Shown: positions 47,726-56,033 of the stretch, in pieces
Layout of the letters: each line of letters begins with the position of its first letter
Numbering within the stretch: the stretch's first letter is position 1
From: Hyphomicrobium sp. LHD-15
Lineage (GTDB): Bacteria; Pseudomonadota; Alphaproteobacteria; Rhizobiales; Hyphomicrobiaceae
DNA length: 64,000 nt
NCBI RefSeq assembly: GCF_031157355.1
Contig: NZ_JAVIFT010000001.1
Span: forward strand, 1,054,001-1,118,000
Direction of reading: 5' to 3'
The notes under the pieces: generated by a model
Database searches by the model: none
Seen by the model: only the letters and a program-made list of their open reading frames with translations
Told to the model about the DNA's origin: nothing
Made by a program: the position numbers and the translations under genes

Positions 47726-49027
47726 TTGTCGAAGGGATATCCAGCCCGTTGTTTTTCGCTGGTTTTTGCCGCAGCGACGGTCTCTCTGGCCCTGATTGCG
47801 AGCCCGCTTCGCGCCGAAAACGCTCCCCCGATAAAGGACGTTCTGGACACCTACGCCAACATCGCCGAGGCGACCTACGGGGACAGCTTCAAGGCCGCGC
47901 AGGCGCTCAAAACGTCAGTCGACGCGCTGATTAAAGCCCCGAGCGACGAGACGCTCGCGGCCGCGCGGGCCGCCTGGATCGCCGCACGTGTGCCCTACAT
48001 GCAGACGGAAGCGTTCCGATTCGGCAATCCAATCGTGGACGATTGGGAGGGCCGGGTGAACTCCTGGCCGCTCGACGAGGGCCTGATCGACTACGTCGCG
48101 GAAGCCTACGGCAGCGACAATCCGGAGAACGAGTTTTACGCCGCCAACGTGATCGCGAACAAATCGCTCAAGATTGCGGGAAAGACCGTCGACACCTCGA
48201 AGATCACGCCTGAGCTGATCCGCGACACGCTGAATGAAGCCGGCGGGGTCGAAGCGAACGTCGCCAGCGGCTATCACGCCATCGAATTCCTGCTCTGGGG
48301 CCAGGATCTCAACGGGACCGAAGCCGGCGCCGGCAATCGTCCGGCGACCGACTACGACCTCAAGGCCTGCACCGGGGGCAACTGCGACCGCCGCGCAGCC
48401 TACCTCTCGACCGTCACGCAGATGCTGGTGGACGACCTCGATTGGATGACCAAGCAGTGGGGCGCCAAGGGCGAAGCCCGCGCGTTCGCGACCCACGACG
48501 AAAAAGTGGGCCTGACCGCGATCTTCACCGGCCTCGGGAGCCTCTCCTACGGCGAGCTCGCCGGCGAACGCATGAAGCTCGGCCTCATGATCCACGATCC
48601 CGAGGAGGAGCACGATTGCTTCTCGGACAACACGCACGCTTCCCACTACGGCGACGTGGTCGGAATCCAGAATGTCTATCTGGCGCACTACAAGCGCCTC
48701 GACGGCAGCGTCGTCTCGGGGCCGAGCGTTTCGGATCTGGTCAAGGCCAAATCCGCCGAAACGGACGCCCGGGTGAAGGCTGCGATCGATAAGACGCTCG
48801 GTAAAATGACCGCGCTCGTCGAACGCGCGAAGACGGTGGAAGCCTACGACCAGATGATCGGCCTCGAAAACACCGAGGGCAATGCCGTGGTGCAGACGGC
48901 GATCGATGCGCTTATCGCCCAAGCTAAGGAATTCGAACGGGCGATTGCCACTCTCGACCTCAAGGACATCAAGTTCGAAGGTTCCGACAGTCTGGACCAT
49001 CCCGACAAAGTCGACGGCCCTAAATAG
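47726..49027 (+). CDS. Imelysin-family iron-regulated periplasmic protein
   Basis: A 433-residue exported protein. TTG at 47726 is chosen as start because AGGAG lies seven bases before it and a signal peptide begins there (ending in SPLRA, near residue 30). The imelysin hallmark GxHxxE is present as GYHAIEFLLWG near residue 187. IrpA-type imelysins are iron-regulated periplasmic proteins, and proteolytic activity is disputed for most. The stop codon TAG is the first three bases of a TAGAGCGTG hairpin repeat that also has a T-run. Confidence 0.9.
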   Translation: MSKGYPARCFSLVFAAATVSLALIASPLRAENAPPIKDVLDTYANIAEATYGDSFKAAQALKTSVDALIKAPSDETLAAARAAWIAARVPYMQTEAFRFGNPIVDDWEGRVNSWPLDEGLIDYVAEAYGSDNPENEFYAANVIANKSLKIAGKTVDTSKITPELIRDTLNEAGGVEANVASGYHAIEFLLWGQDLNGTEAGAGNRPATDYDLKACTGGNCDRRAAYLSTVTQMLVDDLDWMTKQWGAKGEARAFATHDEKVGLTAIFTGLGSLSYGELAGERMKLGLMIHDPEEEHDCFSDNTHASHYGDVVGIQNVYLAHYKRLDGSVVSGPSVSDLVKAKSAETDARVKAAIDKTLGKMTALVERAKTVEAYDQMIGLENTEGNAVVQTAIDALIAQAKEFERAIATLDLKDIKFEGSDSLDHPDKVDGPK

Positions 49028-49071
49028 AGCGTGACTGCTTTTCGTTGAGCGCGACCACGCTCTAGCTTTTT
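49025..49071 (+). terminator. TAGAGCG repeat acting as stop codon and terminator
   Basis: Arms TAGAGCGTG (49025-49033) and CACGCTCTA (49056-49064), then GC and TTTTTA. The first TAG is the imelysin stop codon. It is the same repeat type as at 19112-19154. Confidence 0.7.
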
Positions 49072-49079
49072 ATCACCAA

Positions 49080-49125
49080 ATGATTCACGCTTCGGCTCGA
49101 TAGCGCCCAAAGCTATCGTGGTCTG
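49080..49125. repeat. Palindromic repeat (CTTCGGA family), copy F
   Basis: Begins ATGATTCACGCTTCGGC and ends AGCTATCGTGGTCTGG, close to copies C and E in layout but diverged in the right arm. Confidence 0.7.
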
Positions 49126-49293
49126 GAGAAGCACTTTTCTCCCAGGACTTTACCGTTTGCGTGCGGGAAATATCCGTGACGCGGCGCCGGTACTTATCCA
49201 CGCAGAGACGTCGCGATAGTCTCGAATGATCGACGGCTGACCGCAAATCACTCATTCTAGACGCGGAGCGCAAGATGCTTCCGCGGGGTGGAA

Positions 49294-50610
49294 ATGAGAG
49301 GCGCAGCGGGTGCGAGCATCGTGGCGGGTGGCCTTGTGGCATCCTCATGCCTCGGGCAGGTGGCCTTTGCCGCCGATCAGGATTTCGGCACGTCGTCGTG
49401 CTGCGCCAATCTCGAACAGCGTATCGCCGAGCTTGAAGCCACGGCCGCCCGCAAGGGCAATCGCAAGGTCTCGCTTGCCGTTTCAGGGCAGGTCAACAAA
49501 GCGATCCTGTTCTGGGATGACGGGGGCGAACGTAACGCCTATGTCGTCGGCAACAAGAACGATCAGACCAGCTTCAGCTTCACCGGCGAGGCCGCGATCT
49601 CTGCGAACGTGACGGCCGGCTATCATCTGGATGTGCGCCTTCGCGATACGCTGTCGGATGCGGTCGATCAGCAGAATGCAAACGGCGATCCGGGATTTTT
49701 CGTCTGGCATTCCGAATGGTGGGTCGAAAGCAAAGAGCTGGGTACGGTCTCGGTCGGCCTCGTCTCACGCGTGAGCGATACCGCGCCTGAAGCCGATCTT
49801 TCGATGGCGACCGTTGCCGGCTATGCCGGTGTCCAGGACATCGGCGGCGCGTTCCAGTTGCGGCTCGACACAGGCTCGCTTGCGCCCGTCGTCTGGGGCG
49901 ATCTCTACAATCACTTCAACGGCGATACCGCAAATCTCATGCGGTACGATTCACCCGAAACCGCGGGCTTCGTGGCGGCGGCGAGCTTCGGCGAGGATGA
50001 TGTCTGGGACATTGGCCTTCGCTACGGCCACGACACCTCAGCGTTCCATTTCGATGCTGCCATCGCCTACACGGAAGTCTCGGATGGCGACAACAGTGTC
50101 ATCGGGAACGCGCTCGGGCTCGATCAGGCGACATTGGTCGGGTCCCTCTCGCTGCTGCATCACGCGACAGGGCTGAACTTCACGTTCGCGGCCGGAAGGC
50201 GCTCCTGGGAGGAGGCTATCCTGGATCTCGACGGGGTGAGGCGCACACCCGAGGATCCGTGTTTTGTCTATACCAAGCTCGGCTGGATTTCCCGCCACAG
50301 CCACCTTGGCCCGACCGCCTTCTACGGAGAGTACGGCTGGTTCAGCGATTTTGTGAGTGCGACCGACAGACCGGATTTTCTCGCCTCGCTGGATGCAAGC
50401 GGGTCCGCGGTGCGCATCTCCGGCAACGAGGCCGAGGTGTTGGGTGCCGGGGTCGTGCAACACATCGAGACCGCGGAGATGCAGATCTATATCGGATATC
50501 GGCATCACACGGCCCATTTCGACCTCGTCGATGCGACCGGCCGCGACACACCTGCGCGCGATGTAGACGACTTCGACACCGTCATCGCGGGAACCAAGGT
50601 CGCCTTCTGA
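49294..50610 (+). CDS. Porin of the alphaproteobacterial 16-strand type
   Basis: A 438-residue outer-membrane beta-barrel protein. A signal peptide ends near residue 26 (QVAFAA), followed by a short coiled segment with two Cys (SCCANLEQRIAELEATAA) and then alternating beta strands ending in Phe (VIAGTKVAF), the normal last-strand signature. Start ATG 49294 has GGTGG upstream; GTG at 49288 is an alternative. It aligns with the porin at the right window edge, for example DVWDIGLRYG against DYWDIALRYA. It sits between the imelysin and di-haem oxidoreductase genes. Confidence 0.86.
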   Translation: MRGAAGASIVAGGLVASSCLGQVAFAADQDFGTSSCCANLEQRIAELEATAARKGNRKVSLAVSGQVNKAILFWDDGGERNAYVVGNKNDQTSFSFTGEAAISANVTAGYHLDVRLRDTLSDAVDQQNANGDPGFFVWHSEWWVESKELGTVSVGLVSRVSDTAPEADLSMATVAGYAGVQDIGGAFQLRLDTGSLAPVVWGDLYNHFNGDTANLMRYDSPETAGFVAAASFGEDDVWDIGLRYGHDTSAFHFDAAIAYTEVSDGDNSVIGNALGLDQATLVGSLSLLHHATGLNFTFAAGRRSWEEAILDLDGVRRTPEDPCFVYTKLGWISRHSHLGPTAFYGEYGWFSDFVSATDRPDFLASLDASGSAVRISGNEAEVLGAGVVQHIETAEMQIYIGYRHHTAHFDLVDATGRDTPARDVDDFDTVIAGTKVAF

Positions 50611-50788
50611 CCCTTGAGCCAAGTCTTTTCCTGACTTAACTAATCTTGAAAATGCCGGGTGCTTCATGCTGCCCGGCTTGTCGCCGCCAAGCCTTTGACA
50701 TCGCGTAAGGCAATGGCGAAACGGGTGCGGCAAAACCGGTGGCGGACGCAGATACACATCGTCCGTCAAATGCTCTAGAGATTTGCCG

Positions 50789-52291
50789 ATGCTCCACCCT
50801 ACCCGCATGTCGTTGATGACGATCGTCTTTGCCGCCCTCGTGCCGTTGGCCGCGGGTGGGCTGGTGCTCGTCTCCGAAGGCCGCGCCACCAACTCTCCGG
50901 TTCCAGCGACGGCTTCGCTCGAGCCTGGAGAAGATCAGCCGGGGGGAAGCGCCACCTCGCGCGAGAGCGTGACCAACCGTGACGCGTTCTCTCACTTCTC
51001 ACATGGCATCGGCTTCGAGGGCGAGGGCAGCTTCAAGGTCGGCAACGCGATCTTCCGCAAGCTGTGGGTTGCGGCCCCCTCGTCCACCAAGGCGTCGGAC
51101 GGGCTTGGGCCTCTCTATAATGCGCGCGGTTGCCAGAACTGCCATCTAAAGGACGGGCGCGGCCGTCCGCCGTTGGCGAACTTCCCGGACGAGACGGCGG
51201 TCTCGATGTTCCTGCGCCTCTCCATTCCACCGGAAAACGACGAGCAAAAACGCCTCATCGCCGAGCGGCGCGCCACGACCATCCCCGATCCCGTCTACGG
51301 CGGGCAGTTGCAGAACATCGCCATCCAGGGGCACGACGGCGAAGGGCAGATGAGGATCGATTATACGGATGTCCCGGTGACGCTCGCGGGCGGCAAAGCC
51401 GTGACACTTCGCAAGCCCTCCTATTCCATCACCAACCTCGCCTACGGCCCCTTGCACCCCAAGGTGATGCTGTCTCCGCGCGTCGCGCCGCCGATGATCG
51501 GGCTCGGCCTTGTCGAGGCGATCCCGGAAGCGGACATCCGCGCCAATGCCGATCCGGACGATGTGGACAAGGACGGCATTTCGGGGCGTACAAACGAAGT
51601 GTGGTCGCTCTCGGAAAAGAAGGTGATGCTTGGCCGCTTCGGCTGGAAGGCCGGCGAGCCGACGATCGTAGATCAGAGCGCGGCGGCGGCTGCCGGCGAC
51701 ATCGGGCTTTCAAACCCGTTGATGCCGTTTCCCTCGGGCGACTGCACGCAGGCACAGACAATCTGCCTCAATGCTCCGAACGGAAATTCTGAGCGCGGCG
51801 GAGGCTTCGAGCTCAGTGGCGAGTTGCTGGACCTCGTCACGTTCTATGCGCAGAACCTCGCGGTGCCGGCGCGGCGCGAACCGGGCGACGCTACCGTGCT
51901 CAAGGGCAAATCCTTATTCTATTCGGTCGGCTGCGCGGCCTGCCACAAGCCCTCTTTCACGACCGGCGAAGCCAAGGCCCAGCCTCATCTCAGCCATCAA
52001 CTCATCTGGCCCTACAGTGACTTCCTGCTGCATGACATGGGCGATGGGCTTGCCGACGGGCGCCCCGAGGGTGATGCGGACGGGCGTGAATGGCGCACCG
52101 CGCCGCTCTGGGGCGTAGGTTTGACCGAGGTCGTCAACGGCCACACGTTCCTGCTTCACGACGGACGGGCGCGCAACGTCGAGGAAGCGATCCTGTGGCA
52201 CGGCGGCGAAGCCCAGCGCGCACGCGACGGCTATGCGGCCCTCAGCGCCGAAGACCGCGAAGCCTTGCTCCGCTTCGTCAACTCGCTTTGA
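50789..52291 (+). CDS. Di-haem oxidoreductase family protein (DUF1111, thiol-oxidoreductase-like)
   Basis: A 500-residue exported c-type cytochrome. After an N-terminal signal/anchor (about residues 9-27) come two haem-binding motifs, CQNCH at 115-119 and CAACH at 382-386, as expected for the DUF1111 di-haem family. ATG at 50789 is chosen; TTG at 50783 and ATG at 50807 are alternatives. The family regularly accompanies imelysin and DUF1513 genes in iron-uptake loci, and all three are present here on two strands. The redox partner is not known. Confidence 0.88.
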   Translation: MLHPTRMSLMTIVFAALVPLAAGGLVLVSEGRATNSPVPATASLEPGEDQPGGSATSRESVTNRDAFSHFSHGIGFEGEGSFKVGNAIFRKLWVAAPSSTKASDGLGPLYNARGCQNCHLKDGRGRPPLANFPDETAVSMFLRLSIPPENDEQKRLIAERRATTIPDPVYGGQLQNIAIQGHDGEGQMRIDYTDVPVTLAGGKAVTLRKPSYSITNLAYGPLHPKVMLSPRVAPPMIGLGLVEAIPEADIRANADPDDVDKDGISGRTNEVWSLSEKKVMLGRFGWKAGEPTIVDQSAAAAAGDIGLSNPLMPFPSGDCTQAQTICLNAPNGNSERGGGFELSGELLDLVTFYAQNLAVPARREPGDATVLKGKSLFYSVGCAACHKPSFTTGEAKAQPHLSHQLIWPYSDFLLHDMGDGLADGRPEGDADGREWRTAPLWGVGLTEVVNGHTFLLHDGRARNVEEAILWHGGEAQRARDGYAALSAEDREALLRFVNSL

Positions 52292-52312
52292 AAGCACGGC
52301 ATTCGGTGTGTC

Positions 52313-53521
52313 CTACTCAGGCAAAGTCCAGCCGTAGAGCCAATCGTAGCCGCGCATGAAGGTTTCGGCCGGCACGAACCGCAGCGCGAGATTCCGTGCG
52401 AAGGCGGGAGGCCCGGCCAAATGATAGATGCGTCCGTTCTTGCGTGAAGCAGCGCCGACGCGGCCGACACGGGCAGCGCGCGCCTCCGCATAGGCTTGGA
52501 GCGCACGTTCGGGATGCGCCGGCTCATTCGAGAACGCGCGCGCCAGAACCACCGCATCCTCGAGCGCCATGACGCCGCCTTGCGCGAGAAACGGCAGGAT
52601 CGGATGCGCGGCATCCCCAAGCAAAGCGATCCGGCCGTGCGCGAGACGCGGGGCGTGTTTCAAGCCCATCAACGACCAGTGGCGCCATTGGGCCGGTTTC
52701 GCAAGCAGCTCCCGCAGCAGAGGCGCGAACGCCGCGGTGCGTGCGTCGACCCAGGCGGGGTCGCACGGCGCGCTCCAATCGCTCGTGACGTGCTCGTCGT
52801 CGAAGATCGCGACCAGTGCGACCTCGCGCCCCGCGCTGACAGGATAGTGCACGACGTGCACCTTGCGGCCGAGCCAGAGCTGCACCTTGTTTGCCTGCAG
52901 GGCCGGCGGCACGTCGTAAGCGGCGATTACGGCCCGTACCGCACTCTTGCCGGTATAGTCGGGCGTGTCGCCGTCGAACGCGCGCCCGCGCAAGCGCGAC
53001 CACACGCCATCGGCCGCAACCAGAGCATCGCCTTCAAGGCTTTCCCCGGTGGCCGTGCCCGCCACCACATGGCGCCCTTGCTCGTGCACCGCGCCAACCT
53101 CGACGCCGGTGCGAATACGGATCAGCGGCTCACGCTCTGCGGCGGCCAGCAGGGCACTGTGCAAATCGCGGCGGTGGGCTGCCCAATAGGGCGCGCCGTG
53201 GCGTTCGGCAAGCCAGCTTCCGAGCGGAAAAGTTGCAAGCACACGCGCGCTCGACGCGTCGCGGATGCGGAGCCCGTCCGGCGTTGTTGCGTGCGGCCTC
53301 AGAAACTCCGCCGCGCCGAGCGCTTCAAGAATGCGCGTTCCGTTCGGCCCGATCTGAATACCGGCACCGTCCTCGCCAAAGGCCGGACGGCGTTCCAGCA
53401 CTTCCGACGCAAAGCCGCGCTTAGCGAGCGCGAGCGCGGTCGCAAGGCCGCCGATGCCGCCGCCCGCGATCAGCACGTTGGCGCTTCCGACTGAAACAAG
53501 CGGCGAAGTGGGGGTGGTCAT
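52313..53521 (-). CDS. FAD-dependent aromatic-ring monooxygenase
   Basis: A 402-residue class A flavoprotein hydroxylase. Motifs in order: the FAD-binding GGGIGGLATALALAKRG near residue 20, VAADGVWSRLRG near 168, and GDAAHPILPFLAQGGVMALE near 297. It most resembles salicylate 1-hydroxylase and 3-hydroxybenzoate 6-hydroxylase enzymes, but the substrate cannot be told from sequence. It is convergent with the di-haem gene, with 21 bases between stops, and no catabolic cluster adjoins it. Confidence 0.85.
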   Translation of the reverse strand: MTTPTSPLVSVGSANVLIAGGGIGGLATALALAKRGFASEVLERRPAFGEDGAGIQIGPNGTRILEALGAAEFLRPHATTPDGLRIRDASSARVLATFPLGSWLAERHGAPYWAAHRRDLHSALLAAAEREPLIRIRTGVEVGAVHEQGRHVVAGTATGESLEGDALVAADGVWSRLRGRAFDGDTPDYTGKSAVRAVIAAYDVPPALQANKVQLWLGRKVHVVHYPVSAGREVALVAIFDDEHVTSDWSAPCDPAWVDARTAAFAPLLRELLAKPAQWRHWSLMGLKHAPRLAHGRIALLGDAAHPILPFLAQGGVMALEDAVVLARAFSNEPAHPERALQAYAEARAARVGRVGAASRKNGRIYHLAGPPAFARNLALRFVPAETFMRGYDWLYGWTLPE

Positions 53522-53575
53522 CGTCCGGCGCCGATCATCGGCTCAGGCCATACTGGGCTCACGGCCGTCCCGCCA

Positions 53576-53827
53576 TCAGGCCGCGATATCGGCGAACGAG
53601 ACCAGGCAATCCTTGGGGTCGCTCTCGTCCGCGGCAAGACGCGGATCGTGGACATAGAGCGTGGAGCAATAGGGGCAGAGAATCTGGCTGTCGGCGCCCA
53701 TGTCGAGGAACACGTGCGGGTGATCGAACGGCGGGCGGGCGCCCATGCACTGCAGCTCCCGGACGCCGACGAAGATCTTCTCGGCGCCGAGATCGTTGGC
53801 GAAGTGGGGCGTTGCGATCTTGGCCAT
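53576..53827 (-). CDS. CHCC zinc-finger domain protein (NDUFS6-like)
   Basis: An 83-residue protein with the CHCC zinc finger: ELQCMGARPPFDHPHVFLDM then ILCPYCSTLYVHD. This family is widespread in alphaproteobacteria and related to the NDUFS6 subunit of mitochondrial complex I. ATG at 53827 is chosen because the conserved domain begins soon after; the frame runs open further upstream. Single small gene, divergent from the hydrolase. Confidence 0.88.
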   Translation of the reverse strand: MAKIATPHFANDLGAEKIFVGVRELQCMGARPPFDHPHVFLDMGADSQILCPYCSTLYVHDPRLAADESDPKDCLVSFADIAA

Positions 53828-54072
53828 GGGATTGCGATCATCTCTCAAGGTGGTCGTGTCCGGAAACCATAGCGGGAGGCAGCCGAAAAGGATAGGGGAC
53901 GCATCGGCCGGACCGGGGCTACGTGCTGACGCATATCGCCCCGCTACCTTCGTCCAAATATTCGGCAAGGCATTGCAAACGAAGCCCGTTTGCTGCCACC
54001 CTGCGGGCCTATCGGCACTGGCGGGTTCTTCGCGCCGGACCTCTTCTTCCACCTCTATTGCAGGCGATCAGA

Positions 54073-54858
54073 ATGCGTCCACGCCCGACCAAGACGACCT
54101 TCGATTCCGACGGGGTGAAGCTCGCCTATTTCGACGAACGGCCGGAAAATTCCGACGCTGAGCCGGTGCTGCTGATTCACGGGTTTGCCTCCAACGCCAA
54201 TACCAATTGGGTGGATACCGGATGGGTGAAGGACCTGTTGGCCGCAGGCTACCGCGTCATCGGGTTCGACAACCGCGGCCACGGAGAGAGCGAGAAGCTC
54301 TACAGGATCGAGGACTACGGCGCGCCGCTGATGGCCGAGGATGCGCGACGCCTGCTCGATCATCTCACCATCCCGCGTGCGCACGTGATCGGCTATTCGA
54401 TGGGCGCCCGCATCTCAGCGTTCCTCGCGCTCGCGCATCCGGAGCGGGTGCAAAGCCTCGTGTTCGGCGGGCTCGGCATCAACATGGTGCGCGGCATGGC
54501 GGGAACCGGTCCGATCGCGCATGCGCTCGAGGCGCCCAGCGTCGATGACGTCAAGAGCCAGGCGGCGCGTACGTTCCGGGTGTTCGCGGAGCAAACAAAA
54601 AGCGACCTCAAGGCGCTGGCGGCCTGCATCCGGTCCGCCCGCGCGCCGATCACGGCGGAGGCCGTCGCGACGATTGCAGCCCCGGTGCTGGTTGCTGTCG
54701 GCGACGGCGACGTGGTCGGAGGGCCGGCGCCGGATCTCGCCGCGCTCATTCCCGGCGCGGAAGCCTTCGTCATCGAAGGGCGAGAGCATATGAAGGCGGT
54801 CGGCGACCGAACCTTCAAGGCCGCCACGCTCGACTTCCTCGCCCGTCATCAGCTCTGA
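54073..54858 (+). CDS. Alpha/beta hydrolase
   Basis: A 261-residue alpha/beta-hydrolase-fold enzyme. The oxyanion-hole region is LLIHGFASNANTNW near residue 33, the nucleophile Ser109 is in GYSMGA, the acid residue is in VGDGDVVGG near 217, and the His is in GREHMKAVGD near 238. ATG at 54073 is chosen; the frame is open upstream to 53923 but that part looks non-coding. The substrate is not known. Confidence 0.87.
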   Translation: MRPRPTKTTFDSDGVKLAYFDERPENSDAEPVLLIHGFASNANTNWVDTGWVKDLLAAGYRVIGFDNRGHGESEKLYRIEDYGAPLMAEDARRLLDHLTIPRAHVIGYSMGARISAFLALAHPERVQSLVFGGLGINMVRGMAGTGPIAHALEAPSVDDVKSQAARTFRVFAEQTKSDLKALAACIRSARAPITAEAVATIAAPVLVAVGDGDVVGGPAPDLAALIPGAEAFVIEGREHMKAVGDRTFKAATLDFLARHQL

Positions 54859-55343
54859 TGGTCGGGGGCTCTAGTTGTCACTGGCTCCAATCGTCGGAGT
54901 GCAGACGTCACAAGGCCCCGGAGGCAGAGAGATGTTGCTCGTCGAGGGAACATCGTGGGGGATGCCGAGCGAGCAGCTCTATCTACGGGCCGGGGCCTCG
55001 ACGCACGAGTAGGATAGATGGCGCTTTACGCATACAGTGCCCAGCATACGGAGCCTGACCATCCTTCTGAGAGGGACGGATGTGCGCCAAGTCCGGTGAG
55101 CGCCTCACGATCTGGACAGCTCAGATTGTAGCAGTCACTCGATTAGGATGTGTACGGATTCGCAATAAGCCCTCCCACTTCTTTGTGGATAAGTGAGGGA
55201 ATGCTGTCGGAAAACTGTCGCGAGCCAGCCAAACAGCCGCCGCAAAACGGACCGCAAACAGCCCGCAATGTCTGCGATGACAGACGCGGGAGGATGGGAC
55301 ATTCACCCTTTATTAGCCCTAACGGGTTTAGTGTCCCGACGTC
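54859..55343. other. Intergenic region without recognised gene
   Basis: About 485 bases. I see no convincing open frame, tRNA or repeat. The part just before the lipoprotein gene (55300-55340, with TTTATTAG) could carry its promoter. Confidence 0.5.
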
Positions 55344-56009
55344 ATGCGTCTCAGTCGCGTTCTCGTGCTGCCGATCCTTGCATCGGCGCTGCTTTCCGGA
55401 TGCAGCTCCGGACCAGACTTCGTCGCCAAGTACGAGCCTTGGCGGGGGAAGGAAGAGAACGCCTGCCTCGCATCCGGCATCCTCTCGCATACGACCTTCA
55501 TCGCAAGCCGATCCGCGCTCGGAGGTCCAAGCGTCTGCGGCACAGAAAAGCCGTTCGAACTCAGCGCCGTCTATGACGGCCGCGTGAGCCTCAAGCCGGC
55601 TGCGCTCTTGCGCTGCCCGATGATCCCCCAGATCGAACGCTGGACGCGCGAAAGCGTGGTGCCGGCGGCACGCTATTATTTCGGCGCGGAGCTGGCCGAA
55701 CTCACGATCGCCGGCTCCTATTCCTGCCGTCCGATGAATCATGTGTCGGGCGCCAAGCTCTCCGAGCACGGCTACGCCAACGCCGTCGATGTCTCCGGCT
55801 TCAAGCTATCGGACGGGCGCAAGATCACTGTCCTCGGCGGATGGAACGGCAATGAGACCGAGCAGGCGTTCCTGCGCCAGGTCCGGCGCGGGGCATGCCA
55901 GCAGTTCACCACCGTGCTCAGCCCCAACTACGACCGCGCGCACGCCGACCACTTCCACCTCGACCTGGCCCGGCGCGGTCCAAATGGGCTCGGCAACATC
56001 TGCAAGTAA
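55344..56009 (+). CDS. Extensin-family (D-Ala-D-Ala carboxypeptidase-like) lipoprotein
   Basis: A 221-residue predicted lipoprotein with lipobox LLSGC (Cys20). The C-terminal domain belongs to the extensin-like family, which has an M15-peptidase-like fold. Metal-ligand candidates are in LSEHGYANAVDVSGF near residue 139-153 and in ADHFHLDLA near 200. Such proteins probably act on the cell wall in the periplasm. It is convergent with the histidine kinase gene. Confidence 0.85.
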   Translation: MRLSRVLVLPILASALLSGCSSGPDFVAKYEPWRGKEENACLASGILSHTTFIASRSALGGPSVCGTEKPFELSAVYDGRVSLKPAALLRCPMIPQIERWTRESVVPAARYYFGAELAELTIAGSYSCRPMNHVSGAKLSEHGYANAVDVSGFKLSDGRKITVLGGWNGNETEQAFLRQVRRGACQQFTTVLSPNYDRAHADHFHLDLARRGPNGLGNICK

Positions 56010-56033
56010 AACGACGACCAACCGCGGGCGGCC

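Noticed and set aside
54859-55343. A tRNA or small RNA gene in the long gap
   Set aside because: No cloverleaf, T-loop or clear terminator was found by eye.
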